Positions 1 through 9,200 of a stretch of DNA of 64,000 nucleotides are shown here, piece by piece. The stretch spans positions 1 through 64,000 of the forward strand of contig NZ_CP114599.1 of NCBI RefSeq assembly GCF_027286305.1, written 5' to 3'. Under the pieces are notes generated by a model, which saw only the letters and a program-made list of their open reading frames with translations, was not told the DNA's origin and ran no database searches. Origin of the DNA: Phenylobacterium sp. NIBR 498073. GTDB taxonomy: Bacteria > Pseudomonadota > Alphaproteobacteria > Caulobacterales > Caulobacteraceae. Each line of letters opens with the position of its first letter. The first letter of the stretch is position 1. The position numbers and the translations under genes were made by a program.

Positions 1-1485
1 ATGACGATGAAAGAGGTTGGAATGATGGCCACTGGGGGCGTTGCGAGTTCTGTTGTCGAGACGCAAGCGGCGGCCGTGTGGTCGACGACCTGCGCCGCGC
101 TGAAGCGAGAACTCGGTGAGGCCACCTTCGGCTCCTGGCTGGGACAGGCCGCCCTGCGCGAGCGCGGGGACGAGCTGTGCCTGGTCGCCGCGACCGGCGT
201 CGCCCGCGACTGGATCCGTCGCCACGCCTGGCGCCGCATCGGCGAGCTCTGGGCTCAGAACGACCCGATGGGCCGCAATCTCGAACTGAAGTCGCGCATG
301 GAGTTCGAGGCCGAGGCCCCGAGCGCCCCGGCCGCGCCGGTGGTGCTCAAGGCCGAGCCGATGAGCGCTCCCCTGGCCGAAGGCAATGTCATCGAGATCG
401 AGGTGCCGCTGCAAGCCGCCGCCCCGGTCGCCGCCCGCGCCGGCCGCCAGCAGGGCCTGCAGGACCGCTTCTCGTTCGAGACCTTCGTCTCGGGCCCCGC
501 CAACGAATTCGCCTTCGCCGTGGCCCGCCGCGTGGCGGCCTGGTCGGACGGCCACTTCAACCCGGTGATCTTCCACGGCCCCTACGGCTTCGGAAAGACC
601 CACCTGCTGAACGCGCTCGCCTGGGAGGCCATGCAATCGGCTCCGGAAAAGCGGGTCGTCTACATCACCGCCGAGCGCTTCACCTCGACCTTCGTCAAGG
701 CCGTGCAGGACCGCTCGACCGCCGCCTTCAAGGACGAACTGCGCAACGCCGACCTGCTGCTGATCGACGACGTGCAGTTCGTCGCCGGCAAGTCCTCCAC
801 CCAGGAGGAGCTGTTCCACACCCTGCTGGCCCTGGTCGAGGACGGCCGCCGCGTGGTGATGACCGCCGACCGCTCGCCGGCTGAACTCCAGGAGATGGAG
901 CCGCGCCTGCGCAGCCACCTGCAGGCCGGTCTGGTCTGCGGCATCGAGCCGGCCGACCGCACCCTTCGCCTCGGCATCCTTGAGCGCAAGCTCGCCACCC
1001 TGGCGGCGCAAGGGCGGTTCATGCCCTCGGCCCGCGCCGAGGTGCTGCAGTTCCTCGCCGACCGCTTCACCGACAGCGTTCGTGAGCTGGAAGGCGCGCT
1101 CAACACCCTGGTCGCCCGCGTCGGCGGCGAGATCTCGCGCATGACCCTCGACGAGGCGCAGGCGATCCTGCGTCCCAACCTGGCCTGCAACGAGCGCCGG
1201 GTGACCGTCGACCAGATCCAGAAGACCGTGGCCGAGCACTACCAGCTCAAGCAGGCCGACCTGATCTCCGAGCGCCGCGCCCGCGTGGTCGCCCGCCCGC
1301 GCCAGGTCGCCATGTGGCTGGCCAAGCAGATCACCACCCGCTCGCTGCCGGACATCGGCCGCCGTTTCGGGGGCCGCGACCACACCACCGTCCTGCACGC
1401 CGTGCGCCGCATCGAGGCCCTGAAGGGCGAAGACCCGATGATCGCCCGCGACCTCGACGTCCTGCTGCGCAAGCTGCGCGGCTAG
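1..1485 (+). CDS. dnaA: Chromosomal replication initiator DnaA
   Basis: Binds DnaA boxes at the origin, melts the DNA and loads the DnaB helicase. The 494-residue protein has the full family layout: helicase-interacting domain I (about 1-100), an Ala/Pro-rich linker, an AAA+ domain with Walker A GPYGFGKT (193-200) and Walker B LLLIDD (252-257), and a C-terminal helix-turn-helix with the DnaA signature [11 protein letters not shown] (from 458). The sequence closely resembles Caulobacter DnaA as I remember it. The window starts exactly on this ATG, so promoter, ribosome site and origin cannot be judged; in-frame ATGs at codons 3, 8 and 9 leave the true start slightly open. Identification is certain. 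Confidence 0.98.
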   Translation: MTMKEVGMMATGGVASSVVETQAAAVWSTTCAALKRELGEATFGSWLGQAALRERGDELCLVAATGVARDWIRRHAWRRIGELWAQNDPMGRNLELKSRMEFEAEAPSAPAAPVVLKAEPMSAPLAEGNVIEIEVPLQAAAPVAARAGRQQGLQDRFSFETFVSGPANEFAFAVARRVAAWSDGHFNPVIFHGPYGFGKTHLLNALAWEAMQSAPEKRVVYITAERFTSTFVKAVQDRSTAAFKDELRNADLLLIDDVQFVAGKSSTQEELFHTLLALVEDGRRVVMTADRSPAELQEMEPRLRSHLQAGLVCGIEPADRTLRLGILERKLATLAAQGRFMPSARAEVLQFLADRFTDSVRELEGALNTLVARVGGEISRMTLDEAQAILRPNLACNERRVTVDQIQKTVAEHYQLKQADLISERRARVVARPRQVAMWLAKQITTRSLPDIGRRFGGRDHTTVLHAVRRIEALKGEDPMIARDLDVLLRKLRG

Positions 1486-1491
1486 CGCTCT

Positions 1492-1512
1492 CCCTCCCCA
1501 TCGTGGGGAGGG
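1492..1512. terminator. Hairpin after dnaA
   Basis: A perfect 9-bp stem (CCCTCCCCA, loop TCG, TGGGGAGGG) begins 7 bases after the dnaA stop. There is no T-run, so it is a possible stabiliser or factor-dependent end rather than a classical intrinsic terminator. The CCTCCCC/GGGGAGG stem recurs in the C-family repeats and after argG. Confidence 0.4.
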
Positions 1513-1535
1513 TGGATCGCCGCCCCAAACTCACA

Positions 1536-1670
1536 TGTCATCCCGGAAGCCGCGCAGCGGCTGTCCGGGACCCATTGACGCCGCATCCGTCATCCCGGCG
1601 CCCGGGCATCCATGTCCATGAACCATCTGGTGTTCATGGGTCCCGGTCTTGCTGCGCAAACCGGGATCAC
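1536..1670. repeat. Family A repeat, copy 1
   Basis: A two-armed inverted repeat in the convergent gap between dnaA and the methyltransferase gene. The left arm starts TGTCATCCCGG and holds the hairpin AGCCGC-GCA-GCGGCT. The right arm ends CCGGGATCAC and holds TTGC-TGC-GCAA. An extra partial unit (GTCATCCCGGCGCCCGGG) lies between the arms. The same element recurs near 11186, 13117, 24575, 39776 and 53581. Confidence 0.85.
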
Positions 1671-1672
1671 GC

Positions 1673-2473
1673 TCAGGTCGCCCCCGCGCTCACCACCACC
1701 GCCTGGCCCCAGCCGACGATCTCGCCGCCGCCGAACGCTTCGGTGAGCGCCGCGCTCGCCGCCTCGGTCGCCGCGTCCAGCCCCTCGGGGTCGCGCGCCT
1801 CGATCTCGCCGCGCAGCGGCGTGCCGGTGCAGAGCCCGACGGCCGCGTCGGCCGCCGACGGCGAGCGCATCTGCAGCCGCACCACGTCGAACTGCGGCGC
1901 GGCGAACCCCGCCGCCGCCAGCGCCGCGGCGATCGTCGCGCGGTCGTGATAGCCGAACGGCGTCCGCTCCAGGAACCGCGGCGGGTCCTTGGGGAACAGT
2001 CCGGCCACCGCCTCGCCGACGATCTGCGAGATCTCATTGGCGGCGATGTCGTCCCAGACGTTGAATACGAACCGCCCGCCCGGCCGCAGCACCCGCCGCG
2101 CCTGCGAAAACCCGGCCGCCTTGTCCGGAAAGAACATCACCCCGAACTGGCAGACCACCGCATCGAAGCTGGCGCCTTCGAACGGCAGGGCCTGGGCGTC
2201 GGCCTGCCGCCATTCGACATTGGCCGCCGCCGTCAGCCCCGCGGCGGTGTCGAGCATCGGCTGGTTGAGGTCGGTGGCCAGGATCCTCGCCCGCGGCGCG
2301 GCCTTGGCCAGGGCCCGGGTCACGCGGCCGGTGCCGGCGGCGGTCTCCAGCAGGTCCCCTTCGAACCCTTCGAACCGGCGCGCGAGATCGCGGGCGTAGG
2401 GCTCGAACAGCATCGGCCCCAGATAGCGCTCATAGAGGTCGGGGATCGAACCGACGAAGGCGGCGTCCGACAT
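1673..2473 (-). CDS. Class I SAM-dependent methyltransferase
   Basis: A 266-residue protein with a Rossmann methyltransferase fold. Motif I is LLETAAGTGRVTRAL (41-55); an acidic strand end follows (ILATDLN), then the FDAVVCQFGVMFF segment and VLRPGGRFVFNVWD, as in UbiE/Methyltransf_11 enzymes. The substrate cannot be read from sequence. The ATG at 2473 is chosen because GGGAGGA lies 6-7 bases upstream; a longer reading frame runs on upstream but has a non-family N-terminus and poor codons. It is divergent from the acetyltransferase gene and its 3' end abuts repeat A1. Cytoplasmic; no operon partners. Confidence 0.85.
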   Translation of the reverse strand: MSDAAFVGSIPDLYERYLGPMLFEPYARDLARRFEGFEGDLLETAAGTGRVTRALAKAAPRARILATDLNQPMLDTAAGLTAAANVEWRQADAQALPFEGASFDAVVCQFGVMFFPDKAAGFSQARRVLRPGGRFVFNVWDDIAANEISQIVGEAVAGLFPKDPPRFLERTPFGYHDRATIAAALAAAGFAAPQFDVVRLQMRSPSAADAAVGLCTGTPLRGEIEARDPEGLDAATEAASAALTEAFGGGEIVGWGQAVVVSAGAT

Positions 2474-2607
2474 GGCGTCCTCCCAGCAGAACCGCCGGGA
2501 AGATAACACGGGTTCGCGAAATGGGCGCGGCCCGCCAGCCGCGGGGCATCGACGCCCCGGTCCTCGCCACGATAGAACGCCCGCCCCATGTCCACACGGA
2601 GCCAACC

Positions 2608-3021
2608 ATGACGGACGGATACCAGCTCGTCGTCGCGACGCCTTCGGCCGACGACTATCGCCGGCTGCGGGTGGCGGCGGGCCTCAGCGCGAAAAGCACC
2701 GAAGCCGCGGCGGCCGGGCTGCCCAACACCCTGTTCGCCGTGCAGATCCGCAAGGGCGACGAGGTCGTCGGGATGGGTCGCGTGGTCGGCGACGGGGGCC
2801 TGTTCTACCAGGTGGTCGACATCGCCGTGGAACCCGGCCACCAGGGCCGGGGCTTGGGCAAGGCGATCGTCGAGCGCATCGTCGACCACCTGCGCCAGAC
2901 CGCGCCGGTCGGGGCCTATGTCAGCCTGATCGCCGACGGCGAGGCCTGGCGGCTCTACGCCCAGTACGGCTTCAAGCCGACCGCCCCGGCCTCGATCGGC
3001 ATGGCCTTCTCGATCCGCTAG
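2608..3021 (+). CDS. GNAT family N-acetyltransferase
   Basis: A 137-residue single-domain acetyltransferase that moves an acetyl group from acetyl-CoA to an unknown amine. The family core is visible: strand 4 VVDIAVEPGHQ followed by the acetyl-CoA pyrophosphate loop QGRGLGKA (79-86), then a helix and a C-terminal YAQYGFKPT segment typical of small GNATs. The ATG at 2608 has GGAG upstream and matches the family start; an upstream in-frame ATG at 2521 would add an unrelated 29-residue tail. Divergent from the methyltransferase and convergent with the HerA-like gene 8 bases downstream. Confidence 0.85.
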   Translation: MTDGYQLVVATPSADDYRRLRVAAGLSAKSTEAAAAGLPNTLFAVQIRKGDEVVGMGRVVGDGGLFYQVVDIAVEPGHQGRGLGKAIVERIVDHLRQTAPVGAYVSLIADGEAWRLYAQYGFKPTAPASIGMAFSIR

Positions 3022-3029
3022 GGCCGCCG

Positions 3030-4526
3030 CTACCGCTTCTTCATGCTGCCCAGGATGCCGCGCATCAGTTCGCGGGCGATGGTGCTGCCGGCCTGGCGCA
3101 GCAGCGATTTGGTGAAGGCCTCGCCCATCGACTGGCGGTTCGAGGCCCGCGGCCGCGGCGCGGCCGGGGCGCGACCGCGCGGGGCCGGCGCCGGAGCCGG
3201 CTCCTGGCCGCCGCCCCAGGGCGAGGCCGGCGCCTGCGCTGCGGCCGCCGCCGAGGCCGCGCGGGCCTTCAGCATCTCGAAGGCGCTCTCGCGGTCCTTG
3301 ACGGTGTCGTAGAGCCCGCGCACCGGGCTCTGGCCCATGATCGCCGCCCGCTCGGCCGGGGTGATCGGGCCCAGGCGCGAGACCGGCGGCCGGATCAGGG
3401 TCTTCTGCACCACGGTCGGGGCGCCCTTCTCGTCGAGCACGCTGACCAGGGCCTCGCCGACCCCCAGCCCCTGGATCGCCTCGGCGGTGTCGAAGGCCGG
3501 GTTGGTCCGGAACGAGTTGGACGCCGCCTTCAGCCCCTTCTGCTCGGTCGGGGTGTAGGCGCGCAGCGCGTGCTGGATGCGGTTGCCCAGCTGGCCCAGC
3601 ACCGTCTCGGGGATGTCGGCCGGGTTCTGGGTGACGAAATAGACCCCGACCCCCTTGGAGCGGATCAGCCGCACCACCTGCTCGACCTTCTCCAGCAGCG
3701 GTTTGGGCGCGTCGCGGAACAAGAGGTGCGCCTCGTCGAAGAAGAACGCCAGCCGCGGCTTCTCCGGATCGCCGACCTCGGGCAGCTCCTCGAACAGCTC
3801 GCTCATCAGCCACAAGAGGAAGGTCGCATAGAGCCTGGGGCTGGCGATCAGCTTGTCGGCCGCCAGGATGTTGACGTAGCCGCGCCCCGAGCTGTCGGTG
3901 CGCATGATGTCGGAAAGCTGCAGCGCCGGCTCGCCGAAGAACCCGGCCCCGCCCTGGTCCTCCAGCACCAGCAGCTTGCGCTGGATGGTCGCCACCGTCG
4001 CCGGCGAGACGTTGCCGTACTTGGCGCCCAGCTCCTTGGCGTTCTCCGAGGCGAAGCTCAGCGCCGCCTGCAGGTCCTTCAGGTCCAGCAGCAGCAGCCC
4101 CTCGTCGTCGGCGGCGCGGAACACCACCGTCAGCACCCCCTCCTGCACGTCGTTGAGGTCGAGCATGCGCGAGATCAGCAGCGGGCCCATCTCCGACACC
4201 GTCGCGCGGATCGGGTGACCCTGCTCGCCGAACAGGTCCCAGAACACCGTCGGGGCGGCCTGCGGATTGAGCGTCAGCCCCATCAGCTTGGCGCGCTCCT
4301 CGAACTTGGCGTTCGGCGTTCCCGGCTCAGCCACCCCGCAGAGGTCGCCCTTCACGTCGGCGGCGAACACCGGCACCCCGGCGTCGGACAGTCCCTGGGC
4401 CAGCACCTGCAGCGTCACGGTCTTGCCGGTCCCCGTCGCCCCGGCGACCAGGCCGTGACGGTTGGCCCGGTTGAGCAGCAGGTTTTCGAGGTGATCCGAG
4501 AAACCGATCAGGACGCCGTCGGACAT
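3030..4526 (-). CDS. HerA/VirB4-like ATPase, DUF853 (YjgR) family
   Basis: A 498-residue P-loop ATPase of the helicase HerA-like group. Walker A is GATGTGKT (29-36) and Walker B is [11 protein letters not shown] (about 255-265), followed by the family segment [21 protein letters not shown]. The C-terminus is a low-complexity Ala/Pro/Arg stretch (about 425-465) ahead of a conserved basic tail. Members are widespread, the E. coli homologue being YjgR; their substrate is not established, and a DNA-translocase role is inferred only from the fold. The neighbours give no clue. The ATG at 4526 starts the conserved MSDGVLIG sequence. Confidence 0.85.
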   Translation of the reverse strand: MSDGVLIGFSDHLENLLLNRANRHGLVAGATGTGKTVTLQVLAQGLSDAGVPVFAADVKGDLCGVAEPGTPNAKFEERAKLMGLTLNPQAAPTVFWDLFGEQGHPIRATVSEMGPLLISRMLDLNDVQEGVLTVVFRAADDEGLLLLDLKDLQAALSFASENAKELGAKYGNVSPATVATIQRKLLVLEDQGGAGFFGEPALQLSDIMRTDSSGRGYVNILAADKLIASPRLYATFLLWLMSELFEELPEVGDPEKPRLAFFFDEAHLLFRDAPKPLLEKVEQVVRLIRSKGVGVYFVTQNPADIPETVLGQLGNRIQHALRAYTPTEQKGLKAASNSFRTNPAFDTAEAIQGLGVGEALVSVLDEKGAPTVVQKTLIRPPVSRLGPITPAERAAIMGQSPVRGLYDTVKDRESAFEMLKARAASAAAAAQAPASPWGGGQEPAPAPAPRGRAPAAPRPRASNRQSMGEAFTKSLLRQAGSTIARELMRGILGSMKKR

Positions 4527-4844
4527 GGGGAACTCCGCAAAGGTTCGTGTCCGGCGAAGCTAGCGGGCCGCAGCGGCGCACGCGATAGGCTTTCCGCATC
4601 ACTTAGTGTCAACGCTCAGCCAGATCGCCTCGGTCGGCTCGGCGGAGCCTCATCCACGATCTCGCAGCGCCCCGGACAGCGGGGAGCGCGGGAATTCGCC
4701 CCGGCGCGGATGTATCGCGTCGCATTCCTGATCAGTGTTCACGCAAACTCATTGCCGAATTTTCTGCGGAAGCGATGAGGATAAACCGCAGGAGCGCGTC
4801 TTATCGGCATAGACCCTCCCCACGTCGGTCGAACCGGGGTAGGG
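4527..4844. other. Divergent intergenic region, no clear element
   Basis: 318 bp between the divergent HerA-like ATPase and the AI-2E-family permease. It must carry at least two promoters. It is locally less GC-rich around 4725-4780. I see no repeat copy, hairpin terminator or reading frame that looks coding. Confidence 0.5.
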
Positions 4845-6050
4845 ATGGTCCAAATTGACGCGGCAGGCTCCGACACTGACAGTCTCGGAGAACCACCACC
4901 GCAAAAAGATCTCATGTCCGTCCGAGCCTCAGAGTCCCATACGGTCCGCGTCTCCCTCGTCATCCTGGCGGTGATCGCGACCGGTCTTGCCCTGTACCTG
5001 CTGCGGGGCATCCTGACCCCTCTGGCGCTGGCCGTCTTCCTGGCGGTGATGATCGACGGCTTCGCGCGGGTGATCCGGGCGCGCCTGCCTTGGGTGTCCG
5101 AGAAGGCGGCGCTGCCGGCCGCGATCGTGTTCTCGGTGCTGCTGTTCGGCGTCTCCGGGCTGATCGTCGCCGAGAACGCCAGCACCTTCATCGGCCAGTT
5201 GGTCACCTACAGCCCGCGGCTCAACAACCTGATCGCCCAGATCGCCGGCCTGTTCGGCATGGACGTGCCGCCGACCCTCAGCGACCTGTTCAGCCAGCTG
5301 AATCCCAGCGCCTATCTGGCCGATTTCGCCAAGGGGCTGCAGGGCTTCGCTTCCGACGCCTTCTTCATCCTGATCTATCTGGGCTTCATCATCGCCTCGC
5401 GGCGCGGCTTCCAGCGCAAGGTGGTCGGGCTGTTCCCGCACCACGCCGAACGCAACGAGGCGATGAGCGCCTTCCGCCGCATCCGCGACGGGGTCGAGCT
5501 ATATCTCTGGGTGCAGACCGTCACCGGCCTGATCATCGCCGTCGCGTCGTGGATCGCGATGATGGCGATCGGGCTCGACAACGCGGTGTTCTGGGCCTTC
5601 CTGATCTTCATCGCCTCCTACATCCCGGTGATCGGCGGCGCGGTCGGCATCCTGGCCCCGCCGGTGTTCGCCCTGATCCAGTTCGAGAGCTTCTGGCCGG
5701 CGATCATCCTGCTGGCGGTGCTGCAGGCCATCCAGTTCGTGGTCGGCAACATCATCCTGCCGCGGATGCAGGGCGACAGCCTCAACATGGACCCGATCGT
5801 CGTGCTGCTCAGCCTGGCCTTCTGGGGCCTGATCTGGGGCATGACCGGGATGTTCCTCTCCACCCCGCTCACCGTGATGGTGATGGTGATCCTCGCCCAG
5901 TTCGACGGCACCCGCTGGCTGGCGGTGCTGCTGTCGGCCGACGGCCAGCCCGAAAAGCTCCGCGACCGCCATCTCGTCGCTGCGCCGACCGAGCAGCCGG
6001 TCGCCAAACGCACCCGCCCCCCCTCACGCAAGCGTGAACCCAAAGACTGA
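4845..6050 (+). CDS. AI-2E family transporter (UPF0118 permease)
   Basis: A 401-residue inner-membrane protein. Hydrophobic segments sit near residues 35-75, 90-110, 175-190, 225-280, 285-310 and 320-350, with the typical long soluble stretch between the first and second groups, and a charged C-terminal tail. Family members were named for autoinducer-2 export, but many are of unknown substrate or act as antiporters, so no substrate is assigned. The start is uncertain: ATG 4845 has GGGTAGGG directly before it, while ATG 4914 (MSVRASES) gives a shorter N-terminus more like homologues but has only a weak ribosome site. Confidence 0.8.
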   Translation: MVQIDAAGSDTDSLGEPPPQKDLMSVRASESHTVRVSLVILAVIATGLALYLLRGILTPLALAVFLAVMIDGFARVIRARLPWVSEKAALPAAIVFSVLLFGVSGLIVAENASTFIGQLVTYSPRLNNLIAQIAGLFGMDVPPTLSDLFSQLNPSAYLADFAKGLQGFASDAFFILIYLGFIIASRRGFQRKVVGLFPHHAERNEAMSAFRRIRDGVELYLWVQTVTGLIIAVASWIAMMAIGLDNAVFWAFLIFIASYIPVIGGAVGILAPPVFALIQFESFWPAIILLAVLQAIQFVVGNIILPRMQGDSLNMDPIVVLLSLAFWGLIWGMTGMFLSTPLTVMVMVILAQFDGTRWLAVLLSADGQPEKLRDRHLVAAPTEQPVAKRTRPPSRKREPKD

Positions 6051-6177
6051 AAACCAAGGCCTTCAACTTGTTCGCTTCCTTCCTATCTAAGGTCCATTCG
6101 GGCGCCCCCCGAATTCAAGGCGGTTTCGGCCGCTGCGAGCCCCGAGCGCTCCGCCTTCCCCCCCAGGGCGGGGCCAC

Positions 6178-6207
6178 GCGCCGCCGGACTCTCTCCTCCG
6201 GCGGCGC
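6178..6207 (+). promoter_or_regulatory. Strong hairpin in the gdhZ leader
   Basis: A perfect 11-bp stem (GCGCCGCCGGA / TCCGGCGGCGC, 8-base loop) ends 21 bases before the gdhZ ATG, just upstream of the GGGGG ribosome site. A weaker stem (CCGCCT / GGGCGG) lies at 6151-6171. It could act as an mRNA stabiliser or translation control element; function is inferred only. Confidence 0.45.
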
Positions 6208-6228
6208 CCTCGCATCGGGGGCCTTCCG

Positions 6229-9200
6229 ATGAGCAAGCGACCCAAGCTGACGAGCGCCCAGCGCGCCCTGGTCACGGCCTTCACCGCCCTGGCCGGCGAC
6301 GCGCCTGACGCGGCCGCCTTCATCGCCCAGGCCGCCGAAGACGCCGCCCCGGACGAACTGCCCGAACTGCCGGGCAAGGCCCTGGCCGCCCTGCTGGCCG
6401 ACTTCTGGGCCTTCGCCGCCACCCGCAAGGGCGAGGCCCCGATCATCCGCCTGGCCCCGGTCGAGGGCGCTCCGGCGCTCGAGCGGCTGGAGATCATCCA
6501 GGACGACGCCCCGTTCCTGGTCGACAGCGTGATGGGCGAGATCGCCGATCAGGGGCTGTCGGTCCGCGCCATGTTCCACCCGGTGGTCGAGGTCGCCCGC
6601 GACAAGAAGGGCGCGCGCCAGGCCGACGGGCCGGGCCGCCGGGAATCCATGATCCAGGTGATCCTCGAACGGGTCGGCGCCGACCGCGAGGCGGCCCTGG
6701 TCGAAGGCCTGCGCGCGGCGCTGGCCGATGTCGGCGCGGCGGTCGACGACTTCCCCGCCATGCTCGAGCTGATGGCCCGCACCATCGCCGAGCTGCAGGA
6801 GGCCCCCGCCGGCCCGACCCGCGACGAGGACCTCGAATTCCTGCGCTGGCTGCGCGACGAGCACTTCGTCTATCTCGGCGCCCGGGTCTACGAGTACCCG
6901 CGCCTCAAGGACGGCGGCTACGCCAAGGAAGAGCCGCTGTTCCAGCCGCAGGACGGCCTGGGCGTGCTGCGCGATCCGGCCCGCACCGTGCTGCGCCGCT
7001 CCTCCGAGCCGGCCCTGCTGACCGCCCAGGTCCAGGCCAGCCTCGCCTCCGACCCGGTCATCGTCGCCAAGTCGAACCTGCGCTCGCGGGTCCACCGCCG
7101 CGGCTACATGGACTATGTCGGCGTCAAGCGTTACGGCGCCGACGGCAAGCCCTCGGGCGAGATCCGCTTCGTCGGCCTGTTCACCGCCGAGGCCTATGAC
7201 GAGCCGGCCCACGCCGTGCCGCTGGTCCGCGCCAAGGTCGCCAACGTCCTGGCCCGCGCCGGCAAGGCCCCGGGCAGCCACAACGAAAAGCGCCTGCGCA
7301 ACATCCTGGAGACCTATCCGCGCGACGAGCTGTTCCAGGCCTCGGAAGACGATCTGCTGGCCGCCGCGCTCGGCATCCTGCACCTCTACGACCGTCCGCG
7401 GGTGCGGCTGTTCGAGCGGCGCGACCCGTTCGACCGCTTCGCCTCGGTGCTGCTGTTCGTGCCGCGCGACCGCTACGATTCCGACCTGCGTCAGCGCGCC
7501 GGCGAGATCCTCGCCGACGCCTATGGCGGCCGCGTCTCGGCCTATTATCCGGCCTTCTCCGACAGCCCGCTGGCTCGCGTCCACTTCATCATCGGCGTCC
7601 AGCCCGGCCACCACGCCGAGCCGAACCTGAAGTCGCTGGAGGCCCAGATCGCCGCGGCCGCCCGGACCTGGGTGGACCGCTTCGCCGCCGCCGTCCGCGC
7701 ATCGGGCCGGGCCACGGCCCAGGTCGCCGACATGGTCGGCCGCTACGGCGAGGCGTTCACCGCCGGCTACCGCGAGCGCTACGACGCCGAGGAGGCCCTG
7801 GCCGACATCGCCGTCATCGAGAGCCTGCAGCCCGGCGAGAGCGTGCGCATCCGCGCCTTCCGCAGGGCCGCCGACTCCAAGACCCAGCTGCGCTTCAAGC
7901 TCTACCATCCGGGCGCGCCGGCGCCGCTGGCCGACGTGCTGCCGATCCTTGAGAACATGGGCCTCAAGGCCATGGTCGAGAGCGGCTATCCGGTCATGCC
8001 GGCCGGCGGCCGGCGAGTCTACGTCCACGAGTTCGAGCTCGACGACCAGCACGGCGAGCACCTGGTGTTCGAGGAGGTGAAGACCGCCTTCGAGGACGCC
8101 TTCACCGCCGTCTGGACCGGGGCCACCGAAAGCGACGGCTTCAACCGCATGGTGCTGGAGCTGTCGATCTCCTGGCGCGAGGCGGCGCTGATCCGCGCCC
8201 TGGCCCGCTATCGTCAGCAGTCCGGCCTCGACCCCAGCCAGCGGGTGCAGGAAACCGCGCTGTCCAACCACCCCGGCGTGGCGCGGCTGATCCTCGACCT
8301 GTTCCGCACCAAGTTCGATCCGGCCACGGGCGCTGACCTGGCCGCGCGCACGGCCCAGGCCGTCGCGGTGATGGACGAGATCGTCCAGGCCCTGCAGCAG
8401 GTCGACAGCCTCGACGACGACCGCGTGCTGCGCCGCCTGGCGCTGCTGGTCGGGGCCATCAAGCGCACCAACTACTACCAGTTGGGCGCGGACGGTCAGC
8501 CCAAGCCCTACATCAGCTTCAAGGTCGCCTCGGGCGAGCTTTCCGACCTGCCGCTGCCCAAGCCCTATCGCGAGATCTTCGTCTGGGCGACGCACATCGA
8601 GGGCGTCCACCTGCGCTTCGGGCCCGTCGCCCGCGGCGGCCTGCGCTGGTCCGACCGCCGCGACGACTTCCGCACCGAGGTGCTCGGCCTGGTGAAGGCC
8701 CAGCAGACCAAGAACGCGGTGATCGTGCCGGTCGGATCCAAGGGCGGCTTCTATCCCAAGCAGCTGCCCAAGGGCGGCGCGCCCGACGTGGTCCGCGCCG
8801 AGGCGATCCGCGCCTACACCACCTTCCTGTCGGGCCTGCTCGACATCACCGACAACCTCGATCCCGAGGGCCAGGTGATCCGTCCGGCCGGCGTCATCGC
8901 CCATGACGGCGACGACCCCTATCTCGTGGTGGCCGCCGACAAGGGCACGGCGACCTTCTCCGACATCGCCAACGGCATCGCCGAATCCTACGGCTTCTGG
9001 CTGGGCGACGCCTTCGCGTCGGGCGGCTCGGCCGGCTACGACCACAAGGAAATGGGCATCACCGCGCGCGGCGCCTGGGAAGCGGTCAAGCGCCACTTCC
9101 GCGAGCTGGGCAAGGACATCCAGTCCGAGCCGTTCACCGTCGTGGGCGTCGGCGACATGTCCGGCGACGTGTTCGGCAACGGCATGCTGCTGAGCCAGCA

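Noticed and set aside
1536..1670. The repeats as a CRISPR array
   Set aside because: Copies are dispersed over 50 kb, are inverted pairs with hairpins, and lack regular spacers or cas genes.
2472..4778. A 768-codon plus-strand frame across the GNAT and HerA-like genes
   Set aside because: Arg/Gly/His-rich translation typical of shadows; the minus-strand ATPase has clear Walker motifs.
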